Source: Enterococcus pseudoavium NBRC 100491
GTDB taxonomy: Bacteria; Bacillota; Bacilli; Lactobacillales; Enterococcaceae
Length of the DNA stretch: 64,000 bases
Assembly (NCBI RefSeq): GCF_001544295.1
Contig: NZ_BCQF01000015.1
Coordinates: 1 to 64,000 of the forward strand
Direction of reading: 5' to 3'
The notes under the pieces are model-generated. The model saw only the letters and a list, made by a program, of their open reading frames with translations. It was not told where the DNA came from and searched no databases. The position numbers and the translations under genes were made by a program. Below, piece by piece: positions 27,908 through 36,560 of the stretch (its first letter is position 1; each line of letters starts with the position of its first letter).

Positions 27908-28915
27908 TTATAAATTAGAAGACTTCCAGTCCTCGAATTTTTTAAAGAATTCTGTTACTTGTGCTGGATCTTTTAATGACGGTAAATGAACAAGTAAAAC
28001 TTTCTCTACCTGTTCAGCAGTCTCACCTTTTTTCTGTAACAGTAAGATACTTTTGCGTGAATGTTCTGATTTAAATAAATCATCTGGCAACTGAATAATT
28101 CCTTGTAGCAATACTTCAGTCTTCAACCATTTTTGTAATAATGGGCCTTGCTCCGTCTCAAGAAAATTGCTTGGTACTAAAAACAGACCAAAACCATCAG
28201 GCTTCACATAATTCATCGCTTGCTCCATCAATAAATGATGCGCATAACTATGTTCTTTTTCCGAATGGGTCACAAATTTTTCTGCTTGCTGATCATTGGG
28301 ATAATAACCAACTGGCAGATCTCCGATTACATAGTCAACAGGATCGACTAATAAATCTTGCAAGCTGTCTTGATGGAATAATTTGATTTCTTCCTCCATC
28401 AATAAACTATTAGAAGCGGCGATTGCTAATAACGTTTCATCGTTATCAACTCCGACTCCTTTTACAGAATAGCCAGCAACTGCTAGATTAATCAACGTTG
28501 TCAGTAATAAATTCCCTATACCGACCGCAATATCTAAAATTGCGATTGGGTGATCCTTGCTCAACGTTAATTGCTCAATCAAAAAGACAAATAAAAAGCC
28601 GATGCTATCTGGCGTCAATTGATGATTAGGCTGCAAATTTTCTGTCTTAGAACCTTTTAATAGCATTAATTGGGTCAATTTCCGCCAATCTTCTTTACCT
28701 AATTCTAATGCTAATAATTCTTGATACAGTGCTTCTATTTGGGTCACTGTCGCTTCGTTGGGTTGCTGATCAATCACACGTACTTTGGCATTGTCCACTA
28801 AGTTCTCCGTATTTTCGATGTAAGCGTCAAAGAAAGAAGTTCCTAATGATTGCTGCAATGTGATGATTGCTTCTTCCATTAACGAAAAAGCTGTTTCAAT
28901 TTTCTCTGGATTCAT
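27908..28915 (-). CDS. N6-adenine-type methyltransferase (YtxK-like)
   Basis: A 335-aa class I SAM-dependent methyltransferase that precedes ackA in many firmicutes (YtxK in bacilli). The SAM loop is DIAVGIGNLLLTT and the catalytic motif is DLPVGYY, the position of N/DPPY in adenine N6-methylases. N- and C-terminal flanks look like type I restriction modification subunits, but no target domain is present, so it is probably not a restriction enzyme. The ATG at 28915 follows GTGAGG; the in-frame GTG upstream is part of that site. Function is unknown. Confidence 0.82.
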   Translation of the reverse strand: MNPEKIETAFSLMEEAIITLQQSLGTSFFDAYIENTENLVDNAKVRVIDQQPNEATVTQIEALYQELLALELGKEDWRKLTQLMLLKGSKTENLQPNHQLTPDSIGFLFVFLIEQLTLSKDHPIAILDIAVGIGNLLLTTLINLAVAGYSVKGVGVDNDETLLAIAASNSLLMEEEIKLFHQDSLQDLLVDPVDYVIGDLPVGYYPNDQQAEKFVTHSEKEHSYAHHLLMEQAMNYVKPDGFGLFLVPSNFLETEQGPLLQKWLKTEVLLQGIIQLPDDLFKSEHSRKSILLLQKKGETAEQVEKVLLVHLPSLKDPAQVTEFFKKFEDWKSSNL

Positions 28916-29086
28916 CTCGCACCTCACAAACTAATATAACACTCACAATACCTGTTCTATTTTAGCGAAGATATTTCAATTAATCAATCGCTTTCTTTCT
29001 TTTATCATCGAATTCCTAATTCAGCCTAAAACAATCTCTTATCTACTTTTCCGTGTCATTTCATCAATTCCACTAACTATGTTACT

Positions 29087-29431
29087 TTACCGCGTTTGAT
29101 GTGCTATTTTTTCAGAAAAATGATATGTTTTTTTTTTAATTTTCACTGTCATTTTTAATTGATCTTGTACAATTTCATAAGCTATTTCACCTTTATTAAA
29201 CGACCAGGTGCCTTTTTTTGTTTTCATTTCAACGTAATCAGCTAAAAATAATTCCCTCGCAATTTTTGCTTGGTATAATTGTTCCGTCCGTACAACCAAA
29301 TCAGCTGTTTGATAATAACTAGTAGTTAAATTTAAGACTAAAAAACTAAACAAAAAAATAGCCAGTAAGACAGAGAGCAAGACTCCGCCATGGCTATTCA
29401 AAGATCCACGTCCCCTTTTTCTGTTTTCCAT
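29087..29431 (-). CDS. comGG: Competence pseudopilus protein ComGG
   Basis: The last gene of the comG operon, 114 aa. It has a short basic N-terminus, one transmembrane helix (VLLSVLLAIFLFSFLVL) and a small extracytoplasmic domain. It lacks the strict prepilin E5 motif, as is usual for ComGG. The start is uncertain: an ATG at 29431 and a TTG at 29401 are both possible, each overlapping comGF. Identified by position and topology rather than sequence match. Confidence 0.7.
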   Translation of the reverse strand: MENRKRGRGSLNSHGGVLLSVLLAIFLFSFLVLNLTTSYYQTADLVVRTEQLYQAKIARELFLADYVEMKTKKGTWSFNKGEIAYEIVQDQLKMTVKIKKKTYHFSEKIAHQTR

Positions 29432-29807
29432 CAGTAAAAGTAACGCTAAAATCCACTCCCTGATTTTCTTCTTGGCAAACAAATTTTTTCACTCCTGTCA
29501 GTAAAGGTTGATAGCCACCTGATTGACGTTTAATTATTTTATCCTTAAATTGCTGGATAAAAACTGATTCTTCCGCATCGGTTTTACAAATGATTTCATT
29601 GCCACTCGTTTCGATGTACGGAAGCTCCGCCAACTCATTGTCTAGTTGCAAAAGGTAAATTTCCCACTCCAATTGATGATACCCTTTTAAACTCTGCTCT
29701 ATTTTGTTAGCATGTTGAATTAATCCTGCGAGTAGTAAAAGAACCCCGCTCAGCATAATCAGTGCTACCATACTTTCTAATAACGTAAAACCGCTATTTT
29801 CTTTCAA
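29394..29807 (-). CDS. comGF: Competence minor pseudopilin ComGF
   Basis: A 137-aa type IV pilin-like protein. The prepilin processing site is SG^FTLLESM, followed by one hydrophobic helix and a C-terminal globular part with two Cys. The start is a TTG with a strong AAGGAGGAA-type site inside the end of comGE. It overlaps comGE and comGG. ComGF is one of the minor pseudopilins needed for DNA uptake. Confidence 0.82.
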   Translation of the reverse strand: MKENSGFTLLESMVALIMLSGVLLLLAGLIQHANKIEQSLKGYHQLEWEIYLLQLDNELAELPYIETSGNEIICKTDAEESVFIQQFKDKIIKRQSGGYQPLLTGVKKFVCQEENQGVDFSVTFTDGKQKKGTWIFE

Positions 29808-30072
29808 TCACAATTCCTCCTTGACGATTTAAGGCCGTTCCCGTCTCAAAGGAAACTTCAATTTGTGAATTATTTAGAGTCGCTTTAGGGGCATGTAGTC
29901 GGCAACGACGCGTCTCGGTATATAAATCACGATAATTGGCCAGATTAGCTAACCGTTTCTGGCCTTCTTGTTGAAGCTGTATTGTTATCTTCAAATAGCT
30001 CGAAACAATTAACAGCAAAATCGCCAAACTGATCAAACTTTCTAATAAAATATAGCCTTTATTTTCTTTCAA
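29794..30072 (-). CDS. comGE: Competence minor pseudopilin ComGE
   Basis: About 92 aa, with a prepilin N-terminus KG^YILLESLISLAILLL and one membrane helix. The start is a non-ATG codon: TTG at 30072 gives the family-like MKENKG, while GTG at 30081 is the alternative. The longer in-frame extension to 30282 lies within comGD and looks unlike the family, so it was dropped. Overlaps comGD and comGF. Confidence 0.75.
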   Translation of the reverse strand: MKENKGYILLESLISLAILLLIVSSYLKITIQLQQEGQKRLANLANYRDLYTETRRCRLHAPKATLNNSQIEVSFETGTALNRQGGIVIERK

Positions 30073-30520
30073 AGCGTCCACTTCCCATTTGAAATTGATA
30101 GGTGACAGCCTGTCCTTCATCGATAAAAACAATTTTGGGAATACTACCATTTCCCGGCTGATTCGTAGAAATATTTCCAGTACCGGCTTTAAATAAAACT
30201 GCATAACTGCTACCCAATTGGAGCGAGGAAGGTACTTCCAGCTCACGCCAGGGTAATTCTGTATGATTGGTAAAAAAGACAATCAGTTGCGCACTTTTAT
30301 ACAGATCAATCCGTGTGCCGCGATGATCTGCAATCGCAACTTGCTGCAGATGCAAGATTGATTTTTCCAATTGATAATAAAAAAATTTCTTTTCTAATTG
30401 CTGTTGCCACTGCTTTAACGCGATTGTCGGCAATAAAATGAAACTGCAAACTAAAAATAAAACAAGCAATGTCTCAAACAAAGTGAAGCCAGCATGCTTC
30501 TTACTTCTGTGCTCGTTCAT
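30059..30520 (-). CDS. comGD: Competence minor pseudopilin ComGD
   Basis: About 153 aa with a long basic leader and prepilin site AG^FTLFETLLVL, one hydrophobic helix, then a beta-rich domain. The ATG at 30520 is preferred; it overlaps comGC by 20 bases. An upstream ATG at 30556 would add 12 residues. Lengths and order match ComGD in bacilli and streptococci (CglD). Confidence 0.8.
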   Translation of the reverse strand: MNEHRSKKHAGFTLFETLLVLFLVCSFILLPTIALKQWQQQLEKKFFYYQLEKSILHLQQVAIADHRGTRIDLYKSAQLIVFFTNHTELPWRELEVPSSLQLGSSYAVLFKAGTGNISTNQPGNGSIPKIVFIDEGQAVTYQFQMGSGRFERK

Positions 30521-30770
30521 AGGCTTTATACTGTTCTTCTTTGACATATCCTTCATCGATTAACTCTTCTCTGCTTGGTTTCTTGCCGTGATCTAATTCA
30601 TAGACTTCTATCTGAGTCTCAACAACCTTGGCAATCGCTCCATCGCTTTTTTTGCTGGCACTATCCTTTTGGGTCATTAATTTAGGCACAAAGAGTAACA
30701 AAAGCAAGCTGATGATAAAAAGAACCACTAACATTTCCAACAAAGTGAAACCTGAAGCTTTCTTTTTCAC
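30501..30770 (-). CDS. comGC: Competence major pseudopilin ComGC
   Basis: The major subunit of the transformation pilus, 89 aa. The type IV prepilin signal is textbook: basic KKKASG, cleavage before Phe8, Glu at +5 (FTLLE), then a long hydrophobic helix. The start is a GTG at 30770 whose TG overlaps the comGB stop (GTGA), with GGAGGG six bases upstream. An open frame continuing upstream to 30872 is inside comGB and was rejected. ComC peptidase, needed for cleavage, is not in this window. Confidence 0.92.
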   Translation of the reverse strand: MKKKASGFTLLEMLVVLFIISLLLLLFVPKLMTQKDSASKKSDGAIAKVVETQIEVYELDHGKKPSREELIDEGYVKEEQYKAYERAQK

Positions 30771-31780
30771 AGTAGTCCCTCCAAATTGGTCAATGGCAAA
30801 AGCATCGTTAAATACAAACTGACGATCAATAACGCAACAAGCAAGAAGACGAAGGGTTGCAACCATGAGCATAAAAACTCCAACTGATTAAAAAAACGTT
30901 GCCAAACCAATTGACTGTAAGTAAGCAATTCTTTCGCTAAATTCCCGCGAGCTTCACCTTGAAAAACGATCCGGCTGAATTCTTTCGTCAAAAAAGGATA
31001 GCGCTGCAATTCCTTCGCTAAAGTATTTCCTTGCGCTAGACGAATTTTCAAATCAGCAGCTACTTCTTGCATCAATGATTCGCCATCAATGACCAATAAA
31101 CATTCAATGATTTGATGCAATTCAAGTCCTTGCTGAAAAAGCTTGCCCCACTCTAAGGCAAAATAAGCAGAATAATAATTGCTAAATAATGTCCCAACCA
31201 AAGGAATCTTGGCTAAAAAACGAAACCGCACTAAATAATTTTGGCGTCTTCCCCATGATTGCCAGCCTAATAATAAGAAAAGTAAAAAGGCCAGCAGGAT
31301 TAGACTAACGAGTGGGACTGCTTTGATTAATTGGACAGAAAAATCTCCACTGCGAATCATGCCACTAGCTAAAAGTTGTGGTAATAAGAAAAAACGCATG
31401 CCTAATAAAATTACAATCAAAAAAAGCAATAGCAACAATGGATAAGAAATTGCTTTGAGAAAATTCTCTCGCTGCTGTTGTGTCAGCCGCATCTGTTTCG
31501 CAATCCCTAATAAAGTCTGGGCTAAATCTCCATGGGATTCTGCCAACTCGAGCTGCAAGACTTGATCGTTAGAGTAGTCTAACTGAGTGAAACTTACTGC
31601 TAAAGATCTTCCTTGTGCCAAATCCTGTTGAACGATGTTCAAAATAGCCGCTTCAAAAAGATTCGCATTGCTGAAAAAAGCTATTGCCTGTTGTAGGCTG
31701 AAACCATTTTCTAGCAGATCACCTAGCAGACGAGCAAAATTCATTCGTTGTTTTCTAGTTAGTTTGCTTTTGTGCCACAC
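30767..31780 (-). CDS. comGB: Competence type II/IV secretion platform protein ComGB
   Basis: The polytopic inner-membrane platform of the pseudopilus, 337 aa. It has two GspF/PilC-like halves (ARLLGDLLENGFSLQQAI and ALEWGKLFQQGLELHQII), each followed by membrane segments, with a C-terminal helix pair at the end. It starts with GTG, preceded by AAGAAGGAT, 26 bases inside comGA. Complete. Confidence 0.9.
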   Translation of the reverse strand: MWHKSKLTRKQRMNFARLLGDLLENGFSLQQAIAFFSNANLFEAAILNIVQQDLAQGRSLAVSFTQLDYSNDQVLQLELAESHGDLAQTLLGIAKQMRLTQQQRENFLKAISYPLLLLLFLIVILLGMRFFLLPQLLASGMIRSGDFSVQLIKAVPLVSLILLAFLLFLLLGWQSWGRRQNYLVRFRFLAKIPLVGTLFSNYYSAYFALEWGKLFQQGLELHQIIECLLVIDGESLMQEVAADLKIRLAQGNTLAKELQRYPFLTKEFSRIVFQGEARGNLAKELLTYSQLVWQRFFNQLEFLCSWLQPFVFLLVALLIVSLYLTMLLPLTNLEGLL

Positions 31781-32690
31781 GTTTTAATCCTTCTTCCCAA
31801 GTAAATCGAATATTTTCTTGATAAAAATGATAACTCGTCAATAACCCGATTGTCTCAGCAACCGGTAAAAGTTCTTGATAGACGATTCCTTGCAAACATT
31901 CCTGTAATAATGCCGCTTCTCCACCAAGCTCAAAGACTCGCGCTTGAGCAGATTCCAAACTAGCGGCATGCAGTGTGGCATACACACAATGACCTGTTAA
32001 AGCCGCTCGAATAGCACCTTGAATCGTTTTTTTATCACGAACCTCGCCAATAATTAAAACATCCGGATGATGCCGTAACGATAATTTAATCAGCTCATCA
32101 TAACTTTGCTGAATCTTTTCATTGACCTGCAATTGTAAAAAATCCGGCTCTTCAATCTCAACGGGATCTTCAATCGTAATCACCTGTCCCACCATTTCGC
32201 GCGCCAATTTGTACATTAGGGTTGTTTTCCCCGAACCAACGGGGCCGCAAAATAAATAAAGTCCCCGTCTTTTGGATTGGCTTTGAATTACTGCTAATTG
32301 TTCTGGTAAATGATAGACTTCTGGACTACGACCAAATTGATGTAAAAAGCGAATAACAAGACTTTCCTGTTGTAAATAATCACCCACTGTCGACAATCGT
32401 AAGCGTTGCTCGCCATGAGGCAAGGAATAGGAAATTGCGCCGAGCTGAGCTTTGCGTTTTTCGCTGACATCCATTTGACCCAAGTATTTAAAACGATTAA
32501 TCAGTTGCAAGGCGGTTGCTGTGTCCAGTTCATTGTTAATCAATGATGTATTAGTCATTTTATATTCATAGCAGGGGCCGCGTCGAAAAAAATAGCGGTA
32601 TTCTTCTCGCCGAGGTAATAAATAAAAATCTTGCATCTGATGCTCGAAGCCATACTCAATCAATTCATTCGAAAGCTGTTCAATCTCCAT
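31755..32690 (-). CDS. comGA: Competence ATPase ComGA
   Basis: The traffic ATPase that drives transformation pilus assembly, 311 aa. Walker A is GPVGSGKTT, the Asp box is around EDPVEIEE, Walker B is VLIIGEVRD and the His box ends ATLHAASLESA. The N-terminal part is shorter than in PilB, as usual for ComGA. The ATG at 32690 is chosen; the preceding GTGGGAGG is ribosome site. It is first in the seven-gene comG operon. A TTTTTGCGTATT element about 20 bases upstream resembles a competence sigma (ComX) box. Confidence 0.93.
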   Translation of the reverse strand: MEIEQLSNELIEYGFEHQMQDFYLLPRREEYRYFFRRGPCYEYKMTNTSLINNELDTATALQLINRFKYLGQMDVSEKRKAQLGAISYSLPHGEQRLRLSTVGDYLQQESLVIRFLHQFGRSPEVYHLPEQLAVIQSQSKRRGLYLFCGPVGSGKTTLMYKLAREMVGQVITIEDPVEIEEPDFLQLQVNEKIQQSYDELIKLSLRHHPDVLIIGEVRDKKTIQGAIRAALTGHCVYATLHAASLESAQARVFELGGEAALLQECLQGIVYQELLPVAETIGLLTSYHFYQENIRFTWEEGLKRVAQKQTN

Positions 32691-32710
32691 TCCTCCCACC
32701 TCAAAAATAA

Positions 32711-32722
32711 AATACGCAAAAA
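32711..32722 (-). promoter_or_regulatory. Candidate ComX-type (cin) box of the comG operon
   Basis: TTTTTGCGTATT matches the T-run plus CGAATA competence box of lactic acid bacteria at all but two positions. It sits between the trmB terminator and comGA, about 20 bases before the start codon. Confidence 0.35.
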
Positions 32723-32728
32723 AAAAAA

Positions 32729-32754
32729 AAGCTGAACCTTAAAAAGTTCAGCTT
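32729..32754 (-). terminator. Terminator of trmB
   Basis: AAGCTGAAC and exact complement around an 8-base loop, followed on the minus strand by a run of twelve Ts. It separates trmB from comG. Confidence 0.85.
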
Positions 32755-32761
32755 CTTAAAC

Positions 32762-33415
32762 TCATTTTTTAGTTTTATCTTGGAACCGTGCTTCAACGCG
32801 ATAAATCCGCTGACCTTTATTGGAAAATTTCTCTTCATATTCCGTCATGATATTGCCTTCATAAGCACTTTCATGTAAGTCTAACCAAACTTGTTCCAAA
32901 GTCATGCCGTATTTTGAAAAACTGCTTAAAGAATATTCAAACAGGCCTTGATTATCGGTTTTAAAGTGGATCTCTCCAGCTGGTCGCAGGATTTTTTCAT
33001 CCACCACTAAAAAGCTCGGTGAAGTTAACCGGCGCTTTTCATGTTTTTTCTTTGGCCATGGATCAGAGAAGTTTAGATAAATTTGATCGACTTCACTGTC
33101 TGCAAAATAATTTGTCAATTCAGAACCATCTACATGCAACAGTTGTAAATTAGGCAGTTGGACTTCGACTAATTTATCTAAAGCGATTGAGAGAACACTC
33201 ACTTGCATCTCTATACCGATATAATTAATTTCCGGATGTGCCGCAGCCATCCCTGTAATAAACTGGCCCTTTCCCATGCCGATTTCAATCTGAATCGGCT
33301 GGTCATTTCCAAAACGTTCTGACCAACGACCTTTCCATGCTTCAGGATCTTGCACAACATATTCAGGCCGAGCTGCCAGCATCTCCGCAGCGCCTGGACG
33401 ATTTCTTACTCTCAT
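32762..33415 (-). CDS. trmB: tRNA (guanine-N7)-methyltransferase
   Basis: TrmB makes m7G46 in tRNA variable loops. It is 217 aa from the ATG at 33415, which follows GGAGGAAAAC; a frame open to 33502 was not used. Motifs: MRVRNRPGA at the N-terminus, the SAM loop EIGMGKGQF, acidic GIEMQ, and the family hallmark [14 protein letters not shown]. It is downstream of ccrZ, a gene order shared with bacilli and streptococci. Confidence 0.95.
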   Translation of the reverse strand: MRVRNRPGAAEMLAARPEYVVQDPEAWKGRWSERFGNDQPIQIEIGMGKGQFITGMAAAHPEINYIGIEMQVSVLSIALDKLVEVQLPNLQLLHVDGSELTNYFADSEVDQIYLNFSDPWPKKKHEKRRLTSPSFLVVDEKILRPAGEIHFKTDNQGLFEYSLSSFSKYGMTLEQVWLDLHESAYEGNIMTEYEEKFSNKGQRIYRVEARFQDKTKK

Positions 33416-33483
33416 TGTTTTCCTCCAAAAATCTATTTCTTTCATTTCGCTATTTTCATTCAAACCCGTTCGTTCACTCAATA

Positions 33484-33523
33484 AATGAAGCATTTTTCCC
33501 AAAATGTGGAAAAATGCTTCATT
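33484..33523 (-). terminator. Hairpin between ccrZ and trmB
   Basis: A perfect 16-bp stem (AATGAAGCATTTTTCC and complement) with an 8-base loop. The minus-strand tail is only TTTATTG. It may be a weak terminator or an RNA stability element. Confidence 0.6.
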
Positions 33524-33542
33524 CGCTCATCGGCTTGTTTTC

Positions 33543-34325
33543 TTAACTACCGGCAAAAATTCGTTTTAGCTGCAAAATGGATTGATTCATATGGTGGTAT
33601 TCCTGACGTTTATACTGGCGAGCAATTTCGAGTAACAAACTCATCAAGCCATACCAATAGACCCGCTCCATATTTTCATCGGTCGGGCGCATCCCGTAGC
33701 GGACCAGCCATTTACTCCAGCTTGAAAGTGGCACATAGTTTCCTAAAATCGTCCCAATATCAAATGCTGGGTCAGCAAACATCACTGAATCCCAATCAAC
33801 CAAATACAAGTAATTGGAGCAGACCAACCAATTTCGATGATTGACGTCGCCATGAACGACAGTATAATTTTTTTTGGCATAGGTTGGAATATTCTTTTTC
33901 AAATAATTATAGACCAGTTCGATAAAGCCATTTTGCTCAATCAATGTCGGCAAATTAGCTTCATAATCAGCTAATAACTGCTGCGGTGAAACTTGACGTC
34001 CACCCATTTTTTTTAACATCATTTTTAATGAAGGCGAGTGATGCAAATGATAAAGTACATCCACCACGTCATTTCGTCGGGGGATTTCTTCAGGTTCAAG
34101 AATGCGACCGTCAAGCCACTCTTGAGCCGTTAATGTGTCGCCGTTACCTGTCCGCTTAATCCAGACCAGTTTTGGTGCAATTCCTTCACGAGATAAGGCC
34201 GCCAACATGGGGGTAGTATTTCGCTTAATGAAGACGCGATCTTCGTCGCGATAGCCGATATATGTTTTCCCTGTATCACCTTTGATCGGCTGTACGTGCC
34301 AGTCGCTATCTAACTGAAACTCCAT
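33543..34325 (-). CDS. ccrZ: CcrZ/YtmP-type phosphotransferase
   Basis: A kinase-like protein of the aminoglycoside phosphotransferase/choline kinase fold, 260 aa. The catalytic loop is VVHGDVNHRNWLV and the metal-binding Asp is in LVDWDSV. The family includes pneumococcal CcrZ, which interacts with FtsZ and links division with DNA replication initiation, and B. subtilis YtmP, also next to trmB. The start is the ATG at 34325 with GGAGGG 8 bases upstream. The phosphate acceptor is unproved; drug resistance is not implied by the fold. Confidence 0.85.
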   Translation of the reverse strand: MEFQLDSDWHVQPIKGDTGKTYIGYRDEDRVFIKRNTTPMLAALSREGIAPKLVWIKRTGNGDTLTAQEWLDGRILEPEEIPRRNDVVDVLYHLHHSPSLKMMLKKMGGRQVSPQQLLADYEANLPTLIEQNGFIELVYNYLKKNIPTYAKKNYTVVHGDVNHRNWLVCSNYLYLVDWDSVMFADPAFDIGTILGNYVPLSSWSKWLVRYGMRPTDENMERVYWYGLMSLLLEIARQYKRQEYHHMNQSILQLKRIFAGS

Positions 34326-34414
34326 TCCCAAGGCCCTCCCCTAGCATTTTAAACGTATTTACTATTGTAGTCGGGGAAGAGTACTTCGTCAAGAGCATGT
34401 ATGTTCTTCTTGCT

Positions 34415-35284
34415 TTATTTTTCTTCACGATGAGCTTGGACGGCTAAATCAACCGCTTCAATATACGCGTGAAGAATTTTCTTTGTAACTTTTCCCGGCA
34501 TCCCATCACCAATCGGCTGGTTGTCAATTTCAACGATGGGTAATATTTCAGCAACAGAACTCGTTTTAAAACACTCATCTGCCGCGAATAATTCTTTGAC
34601 CGTAAAAGCCTCTTCTTTCAGCGTTAGATTCAGTGTACGAGCTAATTCACGAATTTTTATTTTAGTGATTCCTGGCAATACTAAATTACCATCAGGATGC
34701 GTGTAGAGTACTTCGCCTTTCACCATCCAAAAATTTGATGCCGAGGCTTCAGTCACGTAGCCATTTCGAACCAACACCGCCTCTTCGTAGCCATTTTGCT
34801 GTGCTTCATCTAGAGCCATGATATTTCCTAATAAACTAATTGATTTAATATCACAATGGAGCCAACGTTTATCTTCGACTAAACCAGCCCGAATTCCGAT
34901 TGCTTGTTTCGCACTTGGGCGCGAAGCAGGCTGAATATCTGCCATTAAAACCGGCGGAACTACTTGAGGATCAGGAAAATCATGCAAACGCGGTTTCGCC
35001 GTGCCACGAGTTACTTGAAAATAGACCCGTGCATTCGCCAGACCAACCTCAGCTGCTAAGCGATGCAGACGCCGACTTAATTCTTCACGAGTAAAAGGCA
35101 AGCTCATCCGAACTTTTTCCGCACTGACCCATAAGCGCTCCAAGTGTTCCTTTTCCATATAGAAATAACCGTCATAAATCCGAATAACTTCGTAAATTCC
35201 ATCACCAAATTGATAGCCGCGATCCTCTAGATCGATTTTTACTTCTGACTCATCGACGATTTGATCATTCCATAATACTTTCAT
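34415..35284 (-). CDS. dat: D-amino-acid aminotransferase
   Basis: A PLP enzyme of the branched-chain/D-alanine aminotransferase fold (class IV), 289 aa. It interconverts D-alanine and D-glutamate, supplying D-Glu for peptidoglycan. The PLP lysine is Lys147 in CDIKSISLL. Family marks are LEDRGYQFGDGIYEVI at the N-terminus and EASASNFW after the lysine. It starts 3 bases after the ecsB stop and is probably cotranscribed with ecsAB. Confidence 0.93.
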   Translation of the reverse strand: MKVLWNDQIVDESEVKIDLEDRGYQFGDGIYEVIRIYDGYFYMEKEHLERLWVSAEKVRMSLPFTREELSRRLHRLAAEVGLANARVYFQVTRGTAKPRLHDFPDPQVVPPVLMADIQPASRPSAKQAIGIRAGLVEDKRWLHCDIKSISLLGNIMALDEAQQNGYEEAVLVRNGYVTEASASNFWMVKGEVLYTHPDGNLVLPGITKIKIRELARTLNLTLKEEAFTVKELFAADECFKTSSVAEILPIVEIDNQPIGDGMPGKVTKKILHAYIEAVDLAVQAHREEK

Positions 35285-35287
35285 TCA

Positions 35288-36499
35288 CTAATCCTCCATT
35301 TTCTTAATTCTTGCTGGGAGATAAAGCCACGCAAATAGTCCGATTTCCATTAAAAGTACCACAAGTAAGATGAAACTTTCTACTATGCTAGATTGAAGCA
35401 AGCTACATAAAGTAAAAATAATCGCTGCAGCTATTAATAAAATCACCATCAAACGTTGCAACGCCTGACGCTTAAATTTTTGGGGCACTGGATATAGCCG
35501 CAACGCACTGATATAATCAAATTGTTTGTATAATGGGATCATTTGAAAGCCGATTAAATAAATAAATAGCAGGCTAACTCCCACAATAAAACGAAAGTCA
35601 TTCAATGAGAACAATAAAATCCCGCCCACAATCAACAGGCGGAAAAATAAACCACCAAATTCAGCTCCTCTTAACGCACCTCGCGCAAATAAATATAAAT
35701 ACGTATTCTCTTGTTTAAAGGAAATACGCGCTAAAAGACCATCCAGATATTTTCGCCGCCGAACTTTTGCCTCAATCTCTGGAACATCGGTAAACAAATT
35801 AATGAATTGATAGATGCGGTGCAAGCGACTATTTTCCTGATCAATCATCTTACTCCAATCTAACAGCCGCCCATTTTCTTGTGTCAAAGAGACAAAGGCT
35901 CCTACCGTCAGAATTGCTGCTAACATTCCAAGCCAAGCCGGTCCATAAAGACCCACAAAAATAATCAGACCACTGGTAATCAGCCAGCTTATTGTTAATC
36001 GCGTTACTTGAGTACGAGTATCTTGATAGCAGGCCAGGCGTTGAATGCGTAGATGACTAAATTTCAGCCCCCACAACATCACTAAGAAAAAGAAAAAATT
36101 TGCAAAACTAATTTGTTTCGCCAAAATAACTAGCGGCAATAGCGCTCCGCAAATCAACAGTTCGATAGTGAAGGGCAAGGCCAAAGAATGGCGAATTCCC
36201 CTTGATAAATAGCCGCCCATTTCAGTTTCTTTCGGCAATAAAAAAGTCATATCCGCCGGCTCAACCAATGTAGCGAGCCTGCCTAACGGTAATACTAGCC
36301 ACCAAATAATGCCTACGATCGGCAAGCTCCAAGGAAAATGGGGTGGCAATTGTTTTAGTAAGTTAGAATAATAAAATCCTAAACCTCCTAGTAAAAATAA
36401 ACACACCAAAACAAAATGATCATTTAACACATACCGCATATATTTCATCATTTTTTTCTGATGCCGTTGACGTCGCAATAGAAAAAAATCAGCCATCAT
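35288..36499 (-). CDS. ecsB: ABC transporter permease EcsB
   Basis: A 403-aa polytopic protein, about ten hydrophobic helices, with a basic cytoplasmic N-terminus (LLRRQRHQKK). EcsB pairs with the ATPase EcsA. The pair affects intramembrane proteolysis, secretion and competence in bacilli, with substrate not established. Adjacent ATGs at 36499 and 36496 share AAAGGAGAAGG, so the true start is one of the two. It is 61 bases downstream of ecsA. Confidence 0.85.
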   Translation of the reverse strand: MMADFFLLRRQRHQKKMMKYMRYVLNDHFVLVCLFLLGGLGFYYSNLLKQLPPHFPWSLPIVGIIWWLVLPLGRLATLVEPADMTFLLPKETEMGGYLSRGIRHSLALPFTIELLICGALLPLVILAKQISFANFFFFLVMLWGLKFSHLRIQRLACYQDTRTQVTRLTISWLITSGLIIFVGLYGPAWLGMLAAILTVGAFVSLTQENGRLLDWSKMIDQENSRLHRIYQFINLFTDVPEIEAKVRRRKYLDGLLARISFKQENTYLYLFARGALRGAEFGGLFFRLLIVGGILLFSLNDFRFIVGVSLLFIYLIGFQMIPLYKQFDYISALRLYPVPQKFKRQALQRLMVILLIAAAIIFTLCSLLQSSIVESFILLVVLLMEIGLFAWLYLPARIKKMED

Positions 36500-36560
36500 C
36501 CTTCTCCTTTGTCTTCTTAATAAAATTCCAGACTCGTTTCATTGAACCCTTAGCTTTCGC

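Noticed and set aside
27908-28915. Restriction-modification methylase
   Set aside because: Although it has an adenine-methylase-like motif, there is no restriction or specificity subunit nearby and its place before ackA is conserved in bacilli (YtxK).
30059-30282. Long N-terminal extension of the ComGE frame (to 30282)
   Set aside because: It lies entirely within comGD and does not resemble a pseudopilin leader; the prepilin motif starts at the short TTG/GTG choice.
33543-34325. Aminoglycoside resistance kinase
   Set aside because: The phosphotransferase fold is shared, but position next to trmB and sequence fit CcrZ/YtmP, a housekeeping protein.
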